A stretch of 60,558 nt of DNA from DATKEG01 sp035544515 (GTDB taxonomy: Bacteria; Acidobacteriota; Vicinamibacteria; Fen-336), in the NCBI GenBank assembly GCA_035544515.1, contig DATKEG010000184.1, positions 1 through 60,558 of the forward strand. The letters are read 5' to 3'. Below the pieces are notes generated by a model. The model was not told where the DNA came from. It made no database searches and saw nothing but the letters and a program-made list of their open reading frames with translations. Made by a program: the position numbers and the translations under genes. Position 1 is the stretch's first letter, and each line of letters begins with the position of its first letter. Of this stretch, positions 50,668 to 58,543 are shown piece by piece.

Positions 50668-50688
50668 TCGGGCCCGGGCGGCCCGGTT
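50666..50688 (+). promoter_or_regulatory. SECIS-like hairpin after the second UGA
   Basis: A nine-pair stem, AGTCGGGCC with GGCCCGGTT (two G-T pairs), closing a CGGGC loop at 50675-50679. The loop starts 16 bases after TGA 50658. The core GGCC-CGGGC-GGCC repeats that of the first hairpin. It begins at the second base of the TAG stop codon and could also help end transcription between the two convergent genes. Confidence 0.68.
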
Positions 50689-50852
50689 CAGGGCGGGAAC
50701 ACCCTCATCGCGTTCTCCTCGAGCATCTTGCGGCGCGCCGGCTCGGGGATGTCCAGCTCGCTAAACGCGCGCGCGTTCTCGCCCATGCTGCGCACCACCG
50801 GCTTCATGTCCCACCAGGGCTGGACGTGGATGTGCGCGTCCGTGACGGGCAT
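50688..50852 (-). CDS. Mini-amidohydrolase: N- and C-terminal ends joined, middle missing
   Basis: 54 residues. The start MPVTDAHIHVQPWWDMKPVV carries the HxH metal motif that opens COG2159-type amidohydrolases; the end LDIPEPARRKMLEENAMRVF matches the helix that closes the same family (typically LPEEARRKILxxNAxRLF). The roughly 250 residues of TIM barrel normally between them are absent, with the frame intact. A TATCCT hexamer 8 bases before ATG 50852 suggests it is still transcribed. It may be an in-frame deletion remnant, or a real small protein; it cannot be a normal hydrolase. Its stop meets the selenoprotein hairpin. Confidence 0.55.
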   Translation of the reverse strand: MPVTDAHIHVQPWWDMKPVVRSMGENARAFSELDIPEPARRKMLEENAMRVFPP

Positions 50853-50860
50853 GGCCGGGG

Positions 50861-50866
50861 AGGATA
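50861..50866 (-). promoter_or_regulatory. -10 hexamer TATCCT for the mini-amidohydrolase
   Basis: On the minus strand GTTGTATCCT is followed by 8 bases and ATG 50852; no Shine-Dalgarno sequence. Confidence 0.4.
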
Positions 50867-50901
50867 CAACGGGCGCGGTGGCCTGGATGGGCGAAGCGGC
50901 C

Positions 50902-50907
50902 CATAAT
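50902..50907 (+). promoter_or_regulatory. -10 hexamer CATAAT for the double-receiver gene, leaderless type
   Basis: CATAAT ends 8 bases before GTG 50916; no Shine-Dalgarno sequence. This spacing favours 50916 over GTG 50925. Confidence 0.5.
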
Positions 50908-50915
50908 CACGCGCG

Positions 50916-52184
50916 GTGGTTCCTGTGTCGCCCGCGCGGACGATCCTGGTCGTGGACGACGACGAAGGGGCGCGGCGCCTTCTCGAGTCGTTGCTCGGCG
51001 AGGCCGGCTACCGCGTGTGCGCGTCGGCGGAGGCGGACGCGCTGGCGCTCCTGCGCGTGGAGAAGCCGCAGCTGGTGCTCAGCGGAGTGCACGCGGCCGG
51101 GGAGGGCGCCTACCCCTTCCTGAATGCCCTTCGCTCCGACGTGGACCTCTCGCACGTGCCGGTGCTGGTGCTCGGCCCGGAGCGCGACTTCGGCGAGCGC
51201 GTGCGCGCGTTCCGCGAGGGCGCGGTCGAGTACGTGGTGAGGCCGTTCGCGCCCGACGCCCTGCTGCGCAAGGTCGAACGGGTGCTGGGGGCCAGGAGCC
51301 GGCCGCGCGCCGCCTCTCCCGCCGCGGCGCCGGCCGCGCCCGAGCCGACGCCTCTCGTGCAATTCGAGGAGCTGGACCCGGAGGAAGCCGAGCCCCTGGC
51401 CCTCGATCCGCCCTCGCTGCCCGCCTCGCGCGGAAGGCTGCCGAGCTTCGAGCTGGTGCCGGAGGTGCTGCGCGACGTGCTGGTGGTGGACGACAACGCG
51501 TCGTTCCGGCGCTTCCTGCGCGACCTCCTCACGGGCCACGGCTTCACCGTGCACGAGGCCAGTGACGGCGAGGAAGGGCTTCACGTCGCGCTCGAGCGCC
51601 GGCCGTGGCTCATCCTCACCGACGTCCGCATGCCCGGGGGCGACGGCTTCGAGTTCTGCCGGCGCGTGCGCAGCCATAGCCTCATCCGGCAGACGCCCGT
51701 CCTCTTCCTGTCGGGCTGGGACGACTACCGCCAGCGCTACCGCGGCCTGGAGCTGGGCGCCGACGACTTCCTCTCCAAGGAGACGTCGGTGCGGGAGCTG
51801 CTGATCCGCATCCAGCTGCTGATGAAGCGCTACTCCGACCTCGCGCGCGGCCGGCAGGAGGCCGGGATGTCGGGCGAGATCGAGATCATCGGTGCGCCCG
51901 GCATCCTGCAGGTGTGCCACCTGTCGCGGCTGACGGGCACGCTCGAGGCGCAACGCGACGGAGACGAGGCCCGCGTGCGCTTCGCGGCGGGCGAGATCGT
52001 CGGCGCGGATTGCCAGGGAGCGGCGGGCGTGGAGGCGGTGTTCGCCTTCCTCTCCTGGGAGGGCGGACGTTTCCAGTTCACGCCCGGAGAGCCGGCGGAA
52101 GGCCAGCCGCTCGGCTCGTCCTTCAGCCAGCTCCTGCTCGAAGGCTGCCGGCGGCTCGACGAGAGCCGGCGCCCTTCGGCCTAG
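50916..52184 (+). CDS. Two receiver domains plus DUF4388 (PATAN-type) domain
   Basis: 422 residues. REC 1 (residues 8-125) starts ILVVDDDEGARRLLE but its phospho-acceptor position reads LVLSGVH, Ser for Asp, so it should not be phosphorylated normally. REC 2 (about 187-305) is intact: VLVVDDNASFRR, LILTDVRMPGGDGFEF, PVLFLSGW, and ADDFLSKE with the conserved Lys. The C-terminal 105 residues (IEIIGAPGILQVCHLSRLTGTLEAQ ... GEIVGADCQGAAGVEAVFAFLSWEGGRFQF) form a DUF4388 domain, seen in gliding and c-di-GMP signalling proteins. No DNA-binding domain or kinase gene is adjacent. Confidence 0.88.
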   Translation: MVPVSPARTILVVDDDEGARRLLESLLGEAGYRVCASAEADALALLRVEKPQLVLSGVHAAGEGAYPFLNALRSDVDLSHVPVLVLGPERDFGERVRAFREGAVEYVVRPFAPDALLRKVERVLGARSRPRAASPAAAPAAPEPTPLVQFEELDPEEAEPLALDPPSLPASRGRLPSFELVPEVLRDVLVVDDNASFRRFLRDLLTGHGFTVHEASDGEEGLHVALERRPWLILTDVRMPGGDGFEFCRRVRSHSLIRQTPVLFLSGWDDYRQRYRGLELGADDFLSKETSVRELLIRIQLLMKRYSDLARGRQEAGMSGEIEIIGAPGILQVCHLSRLTGTLEAQRDGDEARVRFAAGEIVGADCQGAAGVEAVFAFLSWEGGRFQFTPGEPAEGQPLGSSFSQLLLEGCRRLDESRRPSA

Positions 52185-52190
52185 CCCGAA

Positions 52191-52427
52191 CTAGCCGGGC
52201 TGCGCGGCGAACTCCGGAGCGGCCTGCATCGCCGCCGCGCGGCGGAGCAGTCCCAGCCGCTTCATCTTCTCGTGCAGCGTCGTGGGGAGGAGCCCCAGGG
52301 CCGCGGCCGCGCGCCGCTGGTTTCCGTTCGAGGCGGCCAGCGCGTCCTCGATCAGCCGCCGCTCGTAGGCGTCGAGCAGCGCCTTCAGCTTTGGACCGCT
52401 CGAGGCGAGAACCTGGGCTTCTTGCAT
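52191..52427 (-). CDS. Single-domain Fis-type helix-turn-helix protein
   Basis: 78 residues. The centre AYERRLIEDALAASNGNQRRAAAALGLLPTTLHEKMKRLGL is the HTH_8 domain that ends NtrC-type activators and forms Fis. Here it stands alone without receiver or AAA+ domain. Such proteins can bend DNA or antagonise full-length relatives. ATG 52427 has GGGAGGG 9 bases upstream. It is convergent with the double-receiver gene (6-base gap), so a link with that signalling protein is possible. Confidence 0.8.
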   Translation of the reverse strand: MQEAQVLASSGPKLKALLDAYERRLIEDALAASNGNQRRAAAALGLLPTTLHEKMKRLGLLRRAAAMQAAPEFAAQPG

Positions 52428-52555
52428 GGTTCGCTACCCTCCCCCGGCGCTTCTTGCCCGAAGGCCAGGCAGTCTCGTGTGTTCGTGTTCCCTGCGGCTT
52501 AAGACGCTCGGAGGGCCGGCAAGGTTCTGCAAAAATTTGTGGCGCGCCGGCCGTC

Positions 52556-52584
52556 TTGCCGGCCTCCCGGGGCTGCGGTAAGGT
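52556..52584 (+). promoter_or_regulatory. Sigma70-type promoter of cstA, leaderless
   Basis: TTGCCG (52556-52561), 17-base spacer, TAAGGT (52579-52584), then 6 bases to GTG 52591. An AT-rich patch (AAAAATTT, 52530-52537) lies just upstream. Confidence 0.6.
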
Positions 52585-52590
52585 CCCCGC

Positions 52591-54279
52591 GTGGAGCTGC
52601 CGGTCATCGCCCTGGTCATGTTGGCGGCCCTCACGCTGGGCTATCGCTTCTACGGCGGGTTCGTGGCGCGGCTCTACGTTCTCGACGACGCCACGCCCAC
52701 CCCGGCGGTCACGCGCGCCGACGGCATCGACTTCGTGCCCACGCGGCCCTTCTACCTCCTCGGCCAGCATTTCAGCGCGATCGCGGCCGCGGGACCGATC
52801 GCCGGGCCCATCCTGGCCGCGCAGCAGTTCGGCTGGCTGCCGTGCGTTCTCTGGATCGGCCTCGGCGTCATCTTCATCGGGGCGGTGCACGACTTCTCGA
52901 CCCTGGTGGCCTCGGTGCGCCACCGCGGCCGCTCGACCGCGGAGATCATCCGCCTCTACATGGGGGGGAGGGCCTGGAAGGCCATGATGGCCTTCATCTG
53001 GCTCGCGCTGGTCTACGTGATCCTCGCCTTCGCGGACATCACGGCGTCCACGTTCGTGGGCCGGACCGAGGATCTGGAGGGGCTCGCCCTGGGCTTCAAC
53101 CCCGGCGGAGCCGTGGCCCTGGCCTCCCTGCTCTATCTGGGGCTCTCCCTGGTCATGGGCCTGGTCGACCGCTTTCTCCGACCCCCGCTGTGGCTCACCA
53201 CGGTCGTGTTCGTGCCCGCGACGCTCGTCTGCGTGTGGCTCGGCACGCGGTTCTCGACCCTGGTCCTGCTCGACGGGGGCACCTGGGGCCTGCTCATCCT
53301 GGCCTACTGCGTCGTGGCCTCGCTCACGCCGGTCTGGGCGCTGCTCCAGCCGCGCGGGTACCTCGGCGGGTTCGTGCTCTACATGGCGCTGGCGGTGGGA
53401 GTGGTCGGGATCTTCCTCGGCGGATTCGACGTGCAGCAGCCGGCCTTCAAGGGCTGGACCGCGCCGGGTCCCACGGGTGCGCTCTTCCCGTTCCTTTTCG
53501 TGACCATCGCGTGCGGGGCCTGCTCGGGCTTCCACGGGCTCGTGTGCTCGGGCACGACCTCGAAGCAGATCGCGCGCGACTCGAACTGCCGGCCGATCGG
53601 CTACGGCGGCATGCTCCTCGAGGGTTTGGTGGCCGTGATCGCCCTGGCCACGGTCATGATCGCGACCAACGCCGAGCTGGCGGGCAAGGCTCCGGGCGCG
53701 GTCTACGGGACCGGGCTGGGGCGTTTCCTGGCCGTCGTCATCGGCGAGGAGCACCTCTTGTTCGCCGTGACGTTCGGGGCCATGGCCTTCTCGACCTTCG
53801 TGTTCGATACGCTCGACGTGTCGACGCGCCTGGGCCGCTACATACTGCAGGAGCTGACCGGCTGGTCCTCGCGCGGGGGGGCCCTGGCGGCCACGCTCGC
53901 GACCGCGCTCGTGCCGCTCGTCTTCCTGCTCGCGGCCGGAGAGGGCGCGTATCGCCTGTTCTGGGTGCTCTTCGGCACCTCCAACCAGCTCCTGGCCGCG
54001 CTCTCGCTGCTCGGGATCTCGGTGTGGCTGCGCCGGACGGGCCGCCCCACCCTGTTCGTCCTGCTGCCCATGGCCTTCGTCATGACCGTGACGTTGTGGT
54101 CGCTGGTGCTGCAGGTGCACACGGCCGCCACCACGCTGGCCGCGTCCGGGGTCCAGTTCGACACCGTGACGCTGAACGGCCTCGTGTCCGTGCTGCTGAT
54201 CGGCCTGGCCGTGGTGCTGATAGCGGAAGCCGTGCGCGCCGTGCAGCCCGGATCGCCCGCGCAGACGACCGCCGCCTAG
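52591..54279 (+). CDS. cstA: Carbon starvation protein CstA-type transporter
   Basis: 562 residues, about 15-16 membrane helices. Family blocks: GYRFYGGFVARLY, FVPTRPFYLLGQHFSAIAAAGPIAGPILAAQQFGWLPCVLWI, GAVHDFSTLVASVRHRGRS and FVTIACGACSGFHGLVCSGTTSKQI. CstA/BtsT proteins import pyruvate or peptides in the cytoplasmic membrane. The length matches the shorter class (about 560) rather than the 700-residue E. coli form. Start is GTG 52591. DNA ligase follows after 12 bases. Confidence 0.93.
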   Translation: MELPVIALVMLAALTLGYRFYGGFVARLYVLDDATPTPAVTRADGIDFVPTRPFYLLGQHFSAIAAAGPIAGPILAAQQFGWLPCVLWIGLGVIFIGAVHDFSTLVASVRHRGRSTAEIIRLYMGGRAWKAMMAFIWLALVYVILAFADITASTFVGRTEDLEGLALGFNPGGAVALASLLYLGLSLVMGLVDRFLRPPLWLTTVVFVPATLVCVWLGTRFSTLVLLDGGTWGLLILAYCVVASLTPVWALLQPRGYLGGFVLYMALAVGVVGIFLGGFDVQQPAFKGWTAPGPTGALFPFLFVTIACGACSGFHGLVCSGTTSKQIARDSNCRPIGYGGMLLEGLVAVIALATVMIATNAELAGKAPGAVYGTGLGRFLAVVIGEEHLLFAVTFGAMAFSTFVFDTLDVSTRLGRYILQELTGWSSRGGALAATLATALVPLVFLLAAGEGAYRLFWVLFGTSNQLLAALSLLGISVWLRRTGRPTLFVLLPMAFVMTVTLWSLVLQVHTAATTLAASGVQFDTVTLNGLVSVLLIGLAVVLIAEAVRAVQPGSPAQTTAA

Positions 54280-54291
54280 CCGCCCGCCCCG

Positions 54292-55833
54292 ATGGAGCTG
54301 TCGCGCCTCGTGGAGTTGGCCGGCCGGCTGAGGGCGACGCCGCGGAAGACGGCGAAGGTCGGCCTCATCGCGGAGCTCCTGCGCCGGACCCGCGGCCGCG
54401 AGACGAGCCTCGCGGCGCTCTATCTCTCGGGGACGCTGCCGCAGGGGCGGATCGGGATCGGCTGGCGCACCCTCCAGGGCGCGCTCGGAGAGGGACCGCC
54501 CGCCGGCGAGCCGCTCACCCTCACGGACGTGGACCGCGCGTTCGAGGCGGTGGCGGCGGAGCAGGGCCCGGGCTCGACGGAGCGCCGCGCCCGGGCGCTC
54601 CATCTCCTCGCCGCGCGGGCCGAACCGGGGGAGCGCCGCTTCCTGGCCGAGCTGATCCTGGGCGAGCTGCGGCAGGGCGCGCTCCAGGGGCTGGTGCTGG
54701 AGGCCGTGGCCAAGGCGGCCGGCGTGGCGCCGGCGACGGTACGCCAGGCCGCCATGTACTCGGGGGACGTGGGTCGCGTGGCGCGCGCCGCGCTCGAGGA
54801 CGGCGCTTCCGCCCTGGCCGGCTTCACGCTGCAGCTTCTCTCGCCCGTGGCGCCGATGCTGGCCAGCCCGGCCGAAGACGTGGGCGCCGCCCTGGAGCGG
54901 CTCGGCCGGGCCGCGTTCGAATACAAGCTCGACGGCGCGCGCATCCAGCTGCACAAGGCGGGGGACGAGGTTCGCGTGTTCACGCGCAACCTGCAAGACG
55001 CCACCGACCGCGTGCCGGAGGTCGTGGAGTGGGTGCGCGCCCTGCCGACACGCGAGCTGGTGCTCGAGGGAGAGACCATCGCGCTGCGGCCGGACGGCCG
55101 GCCCCAGCCCTTCCAGGCCACGATGAGCCGCTTCGGCCGCTCGAAGAACGTCGGCGCCGCGCGTGCCGCTCTGCCCCTGTCGTCCTTCTTCTTCGACGTC
55201 CTGCTCCTCGAAGGCGAGGGACCCCTCGTCACCCTGCCGTACGGCGAGAGAGCGGAGCGGCTGGCGCGGGTCGTCCCGGCCGAGCGCCGGCTGCCCCGGG
55301 TGGTCACCGGCGACCTCGACGACGCCGAGCGGTTCCTGCGCCGGGCGCTCGAGGCCGGCCACGAGGGGCTCATGGCGAAGTCCCTCGCCGCGCCCTACGT
55401 CGCCGGCCAGCGCGGCTTCCACTGGCTCAAGCTGAAGTCGCCGCGCACGCTGGACCTCGTGATCCTGGCCGCCGAGTGGGGGAGCGGCCGGCGCCGGGGC
55501 TGGCTCTCCAACCTCCATCTCGGCGCACGCGACCCCGGGAGCGGAGCGTTCGTGATGCTCGGCAAGACGTTCAAGGGGCTGACGGACCAGATGCTGCGCT
55601 GGCAGACGGAGAAGCTGCTCTCGATCGAGACGGAGCGCGACCCCATGACCGTGTACGTGCGGCCCGAGGTGGTGGTGGAGATCGCCTTCAGCGACCTGCA
55701 GGAATCGCCTCGTTACCCGGCGGGACTCGCCCTCCGCTTCGCGCGCGTGAAGCGCTACCGGCCCGACAAGACCGCCGGCGAAGCCGATACGCTCCAGGCC
55801 GCCCAGGAGATCTTCCGCCAGCAGCGCGCCTGA
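54292..55833 (+). CDS. ATP-dependent DNA ligase
   Basis: 513 residues. Motif I EYKLDGARIQL puts the adenylated Lys at 212; EGETIAL, SSFFFDVLLLEG, EGLMAKSLAAPY and LKLKS are motifs III-V; an N-terminal alpha-helical DNA-binding domain (residues 1-190) and a C-terminal OB domain (YVRPEVVVEIAFSDLQESPRYPAGLALRFARVKRYRPDK) complete the archaeal/LigB-like form. It seals nicks with ATP, probably in repair, as bacteria replicate with NAD-dependent LigA. It follows cstA by 12 bases. No Ku or LigD part is present. Confidence 0.93.
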   Translation: MELSRLVELAGRLRATPRKTAKVGLIAELLRRTRGRETSLAALYLSGTLPQGRIGIGWRTLQGALGEGPPAGEPLTLTDVDRAFEAVAAEQGPGSTERRARALHLLAARAEPGERRFLAELILGELRQGALQGLVLEAVAKAAGVAPATVRQAAMYSGDVGRVARAALEDGASALAGFTLQLLSPVAPMLASPAEDVGAALERLGRAAFEYKLDGARIQLHKAGDEVRVFTRNLQDATDRVPEVVEWVRALPTRELVLEGETIALRPDGRPQPFQATMSRFGRSKNVGAARAALPLSSFFFDVLLLEGEGPLVTLPYGERAERLARVVPAERRLPRVVTGDLDDAERFLRRALEAGHEGLMAKSLAAPYVAGQRGFHWLKLKSPRTLDLVILAAEWGSGRRRGWLSNLHLGARDPGSGAFVMLGKTFKGLTDQMLRWQTEKLLSIETERDPMTVYVRPEVVVEIAFSDLQESPRYPAGLALRFARVKRYRPDKTAGEADTLQAAQEIFRQQRA

Positions 55834-55849
55834 ACGGCGGGCCGACGCC

Positions 55850-56596
55850 TCAGCGGCGGGCGCCCCGGCCGCCGTCGAGCGCCCAGAGCGGGAAGGGGTT
55901 GATCGGCGTCCCCTCCCACCAGCGCTTGTCGTCGCCGAGCTTGAAGATGGTGAAGTGCAGGTGGGGCGCGTCCGGCGGAGAGTTGCCGCTCGTGCCCACG
56001 AAGCCGATGCGGTCGCCCCTGCGCAGTAGGCGGCCCTCCGCGAGGCCGGGCGCGTACGCCTCGAGGTGCGCGTAGTAGTAGCAGTAGGTGGCGGTCGGGT
56101 CGAACTGGTAGACGGTGTTTCCTCCCGCGGGGCCGACGAAGAGCTTCCGCACGGGCCCGTCGTCCACCGCCACGACCGGCGTCCCGCGCGGCGCGGGGAT
56201 GTCGATCGCCTCGTGCACGCGATCGCCCCGTTTTTCGGCGAAGTTGTCCACGAGCCGGGACGGGTCGAACCCCACCACGGGGAACGCGAGGGAACGACGG
56301 GCCAGCGTCTCGACGTCGGAAAGCACGGGCGGCGGGCCGCCGAGGTTCGGCGGCCGGGTGAACAACGCCTCGAGATGGCCGTCCGTGCTCTCGCCCGGCT
56401 CGCGCGAGGGCGAGGGTGTCGGCTCGGGCGAGGCGGCGAAGAGCCGTGCTTCCGCCGTGGGAACGGCTGCGGGTTGGGCGGGCAAGGTCGTGCCGGGAGG
56501 CAGAGGCGGCTTGAGGCCGCCGGCCCACCAGAGCGCGCCGAACAGGGAGAAGGCGCCGGCCAGGAACCCGAGCAGGAACGTGCGCAGGCCGCGCAG
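55850..56596 (-). CDS. Membrane-anchored M23 (LytM-type) peptidase-like protein
   Basis: About 248 residues. An N-terminal membrane anchor (FLLGFLAGAFSLFGALWW) is followed by a Pro-rich linker and an M23 domain: VHEAIDIPAPRGTPVVAVDDGPVRKLF, YYYAHLEAYAPGLAEG and PHLHFTIFKLG. The metal site HxxxD and HxH are kept (HEAID, HLHF), so it may cleave peptidoglycan cross-links. There is no ATG or GTG near the start; CTG 56596, four bases after GGAGG, is my choice. The Shine-Dalgarno site overlaps the stop of the L,D-transpeptidase gene, so the two are co-translated. Confidence 0.78.
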   Translation of the reverse strand: MRGLRTFLLGFLAGAFSLFGALWWAGGLKPPLPPGTTLPAQPAAVPTAEARLFAASPEPTPSPSREPGESTDGHLEALFTRPPNLGGPPPVLSDVETLARRSLAFPVVGFDPSRLVDNFAEKRGDRVHEAIDIPAPRGTPVVAVDDGPVRKLFVGPAGGNTVYQFDPTATYCYYYAHLEAYAPGLAEGRLLRRGDRIGFVGTSGNSPPDAPHLHFTIFKLGDDKRWWEGTPINPFPLWALDGGRGARR

Positions 56597-56604
56597 GCGG
56601 CCTC

Positions 56605-57678
56605 CTACCTGCGGATGAGGACCGGCGTGCCCGCCGCCACCATTCCGGCCAGCTCGTCCGCGTCCCAGTTCGTGAGCCGGATGCAGCCGTTCGATTGCGT
56701 CTTGCCGATGGTCGAGGGCTCGGGCGTGCCGTGGATCCCGTAGTGCGGCTTCGAGAGGTCGATCCACACGACGCCGACCGGGTTGTTGGGCCCGGGCGGG
56801 ATGCGCGCCTTGGCGTGGCTCTCGTCCGCATTCCAGAACAGGTCCGGGTTGTAGTTGAAGACGGGCAGACGCGAGACGCCGTTGATCTTCCAGTCCCCGA
56901 GCGGGAGCGGGTCGCGCTCGCTGCCCGCGGTGGCGGAGTAGACGGCGAGCGTGCGGCCCTGCGCGTCCAGCGCGGCGACCCACGGCCCGCTGCCGTCCAC
57001 CACCACGCGCGCCGCCTTGCCGGGCGGATCGGTGTGCACGTTGGGGACGCGGATCCGCTCGCCGGCGCGCGTGAAGGTGGCCTGTGGATTGAGCGCGCGC
57101 AGGAGCGAGGGGCTGGCGTGGAACCGCTCTCCGAGCGCCTCGAGCGCCGAGGTGTAGTCGAGCGCCTTCAGCCTTGCCTTCCGCATCATGTCTTCGGGTA
57201 TCTCCGGGGTGAACGGTCCGGCGAGGTCCTGCGCGGTGACCGTGTAGTCCACCAGGTGGGGGGAGGTATCCGCCTCCAGCCCTCCGCCGCGCTCGCGGCG
57301 GTGGCTCTCGAGCGCGCGGAGCGTGTTCTCGCCGTCCCGGCCGTCGATCTCGCCCGGCGAGAAGTGCACGCGGTCGAGCAGGACCTGGAGTCGCAGCGTC
57401 TTCTCCTCGGCGGGGACGCCGGACGTGCCCGGCGTCGCTGAGGCGGGAAGCGGCGATGGGCCCAACCCCGTATCGGGGGAGACCAGGGGCCCGCCCGCCA
57501 CGCCGGGCGACGGAGCGGCATACGGCGAGAGCGCGTCGGGCGTGGGACTCGTGGCCGCCGGCGCCGGAGCTCCGGGCGCGACGGTGGGGACCGGCTCGGT
57601 GGCCGGACCCGCGCACGCGCCGATGAGCGCCAGCATGGAGGCGCAGGCGGAGAGAAGCACGGTGGAGCGAATGATCAT
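56605..57678 (-). CDS. L,D-transpeptidase (YkuD) lipoprotein
   Basis: 357 residues from ATG 57678. The lipobox is LIGAC (Cys about 22), then an 80-residue Pro/Ala/Ser linker, a peptidoglycan-binding-like segment (LRLQVLLDRVHFSPGEIDGRDGENTLRALESHRRERG), a LysM-like part (LGERFHASPSLLRALNP...AGERIRVPNV) and the YkuD domain with IHGTPEPSTIG and the catalytic Cys in SNGCIRLTNWDADEL. It forms 3-3 cross-links or anchors proteins to peptidoglycan. It forms an operon with the M23 gene and is divergent from the EF-hand gene. Confidence 0.92.
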   Translation of the reverse strand: MIIRSTVLLSACASMLALIGACAGPATEPVPTVAPGAPAPAATSPTPDALSPYAAPSPGVAGGPLVSPDTGLGPSPLPASATPGTSGVPAEEKTLRLQVLLDRVHFSPGEIDGRDGENTLRALESHRRERGGGLEADTSPHLVDYTVTAQDLAGPFTPEIPEDMMRKARLKALDYTSALEALGERFHASPSLLRALNPQATFTRAGERIRVPNVHTDPPGKAARVVVDGSGPWVAALDAQGRTLAVYSATAGSERDPLPLGDWKINGVSRLPVFNYNPDLFWNADESHAKARIPPGPNNPVGVVWIDLSKPHYGIHGTPEPSTIGKTQSNGCIRLTNWDADELAGMVAAGTPVLIRR

Positions 57679-57809
57679 GGCGGCTACGTTGCAAGCGGTG
57701 TGCCAGAGCCTCCCGGCATCGACCTTGCAAGAAGAGATCTGGGCCGGGTCGACCGACAGGGACGTCCCCGGGCCATCGTCGTCATCATCACGTCGCAATG
57801 GAGGGACTC

Positions 57810-58475
57810 ATGATGCTTCGTCTGCCGATCGCGCTGGCCGCGGCCGTGGCGGTGGCCGCGCCCACCGCGGCGTTCGCCAAGGAGAAGGACAAGAACAAAG
57901 GAAAGGACAAGGACAAGCCAAAACACAGCCAGGACGCGCGGAGCAACGACCGCGACCGCGACCGCGACGACGACCGGGGCCGCGCCGGGAACAACGACCG
58001 CGACCGCGATCGCGACGACGACGACCGGGACCGCGCCGGGAACGGCCGCGTGACGATCTGCCACGTGCCGCCGGGCAACGCATCGGCGCGGCGCACGATG
58101 ACCATCCCCGCTGCCGCCTGGGACGGGCATCGCGGTCACGGCGACCACCGCGGGGCTTGCGGCCACGACCGATCGGACGTCGGGGATGGCCTCCGGACGT
58201 TCGACAGCATGGACCGCAACAACGACGGCTTCATCTCGCGCAGCGAGTGGCCGCACGGCGCGGACGAGTTCAACCGGCGCGACCGGAACGACGACGGCCG
58301 GATCGGCCGCGCCGAGTTCGCCACGGCGCCGACCGATCGCGACTTCGACCGGATCGATCGCAACAACGACGGCTTCATCTCGCGCGCCGAATGGCCGCAC
58401 GGCGCGGACGAGTTCAACCGGGTCGACCGCAACAACGACGGCCGGATCGGCCGCGTCGAGTTCGCCGCGCGCTGA
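57810..58475 (+). CDS. Exported EF-hand protein with internal duplication
   Basis: 221 residues from ATG 57810 (GGAGGGACTC upstream). Signal peptide cut near residue 23, a Lys/Asp-rich stretch, then an Arg/Asp repeat region. Next comes VTICHVPPGNASARRTMTIP...AWDGHRGHGDHRGAC, a Cys-His module known from many surface proteins as CHxPPGNP...HGD..G.C. The C-terminal 90 residues hold four EF-hand loops (DRNNDGFISRSEW, DRNDDGRIGRAEF, DRNNDGFISRAEW, DRNNDGRIGRVEF), made by duplicating a two-hand unit. It is likely a calcium-binding surface or periplasmic protein. Confidence 0.85.
   Translation: MMLRLPIALAAAVAVAAPTAAFAKEKDKNKGKDKDKPKHSQDARSNDRDRDRDDDRGRAGNNDRDRDRDDDDRDRAGNGRVTICHVPPGNASARRTMTIPAAAWDGHRGHGDHRGACGHDRSDVGDGLRTFDSMDRNNDGFISRSEWPHGADEFNRRDRNDDGRIGRAEFATAPTDRDFDRIDRNNDGFISRAEWPHGADEFNRVDRNNDGRIGRVEFAAR
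57945..58040 (+). repeat. Tandem repeat encoding Asp/Arg-rich segment
   Basis: Two near-identical units of about 48 bases starting AACGACCGCGACCGCGA at 57945 and 57993, coding for NDRDRDRDDD..RAGN twice. A recent-looking tandem duplication within the EF-hand gene. Confidence 0.75.
58200..58322 (+). repeat. EF-hand pair unit, copy 1
   Basis: A 123-base unit beginning TTCGACAGCATGGACCGC that encodes two EF-hands separated by EWPHGADEFNR. It is nearly identical to copy 2, 144 bases downstream, most differences being single bases. Confidence 0.8.
58344..58466 (+). repeat. EF-hand pair unit, copy 2
   Basis: Second 123-base copy, beginning TTCGACCGGATCGATCGC. A 21-base spacer separates it from copy 1. 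Confidence 0.8.
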
Positions 58476-58543
58476 GGGCGCTCCCGGCCGGGCCGCTCGG
58501 CGCGCGGCCCGGCCCTTTCGTGCTCTAATGGGCTCGACCTTCG

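Noticed and set aside
52428..52590. Sigma54 promoter upstream of the Fis-type gene
   Set aside because: A CTGGCC stretch exists but no TTGC at the required distance; not supported.
57945..58466. CRISPR-like repeats
   Set aside because: The repeats are in-frame protein repeats of 48 and 123 bases, not short repeats separated by unique spacers.
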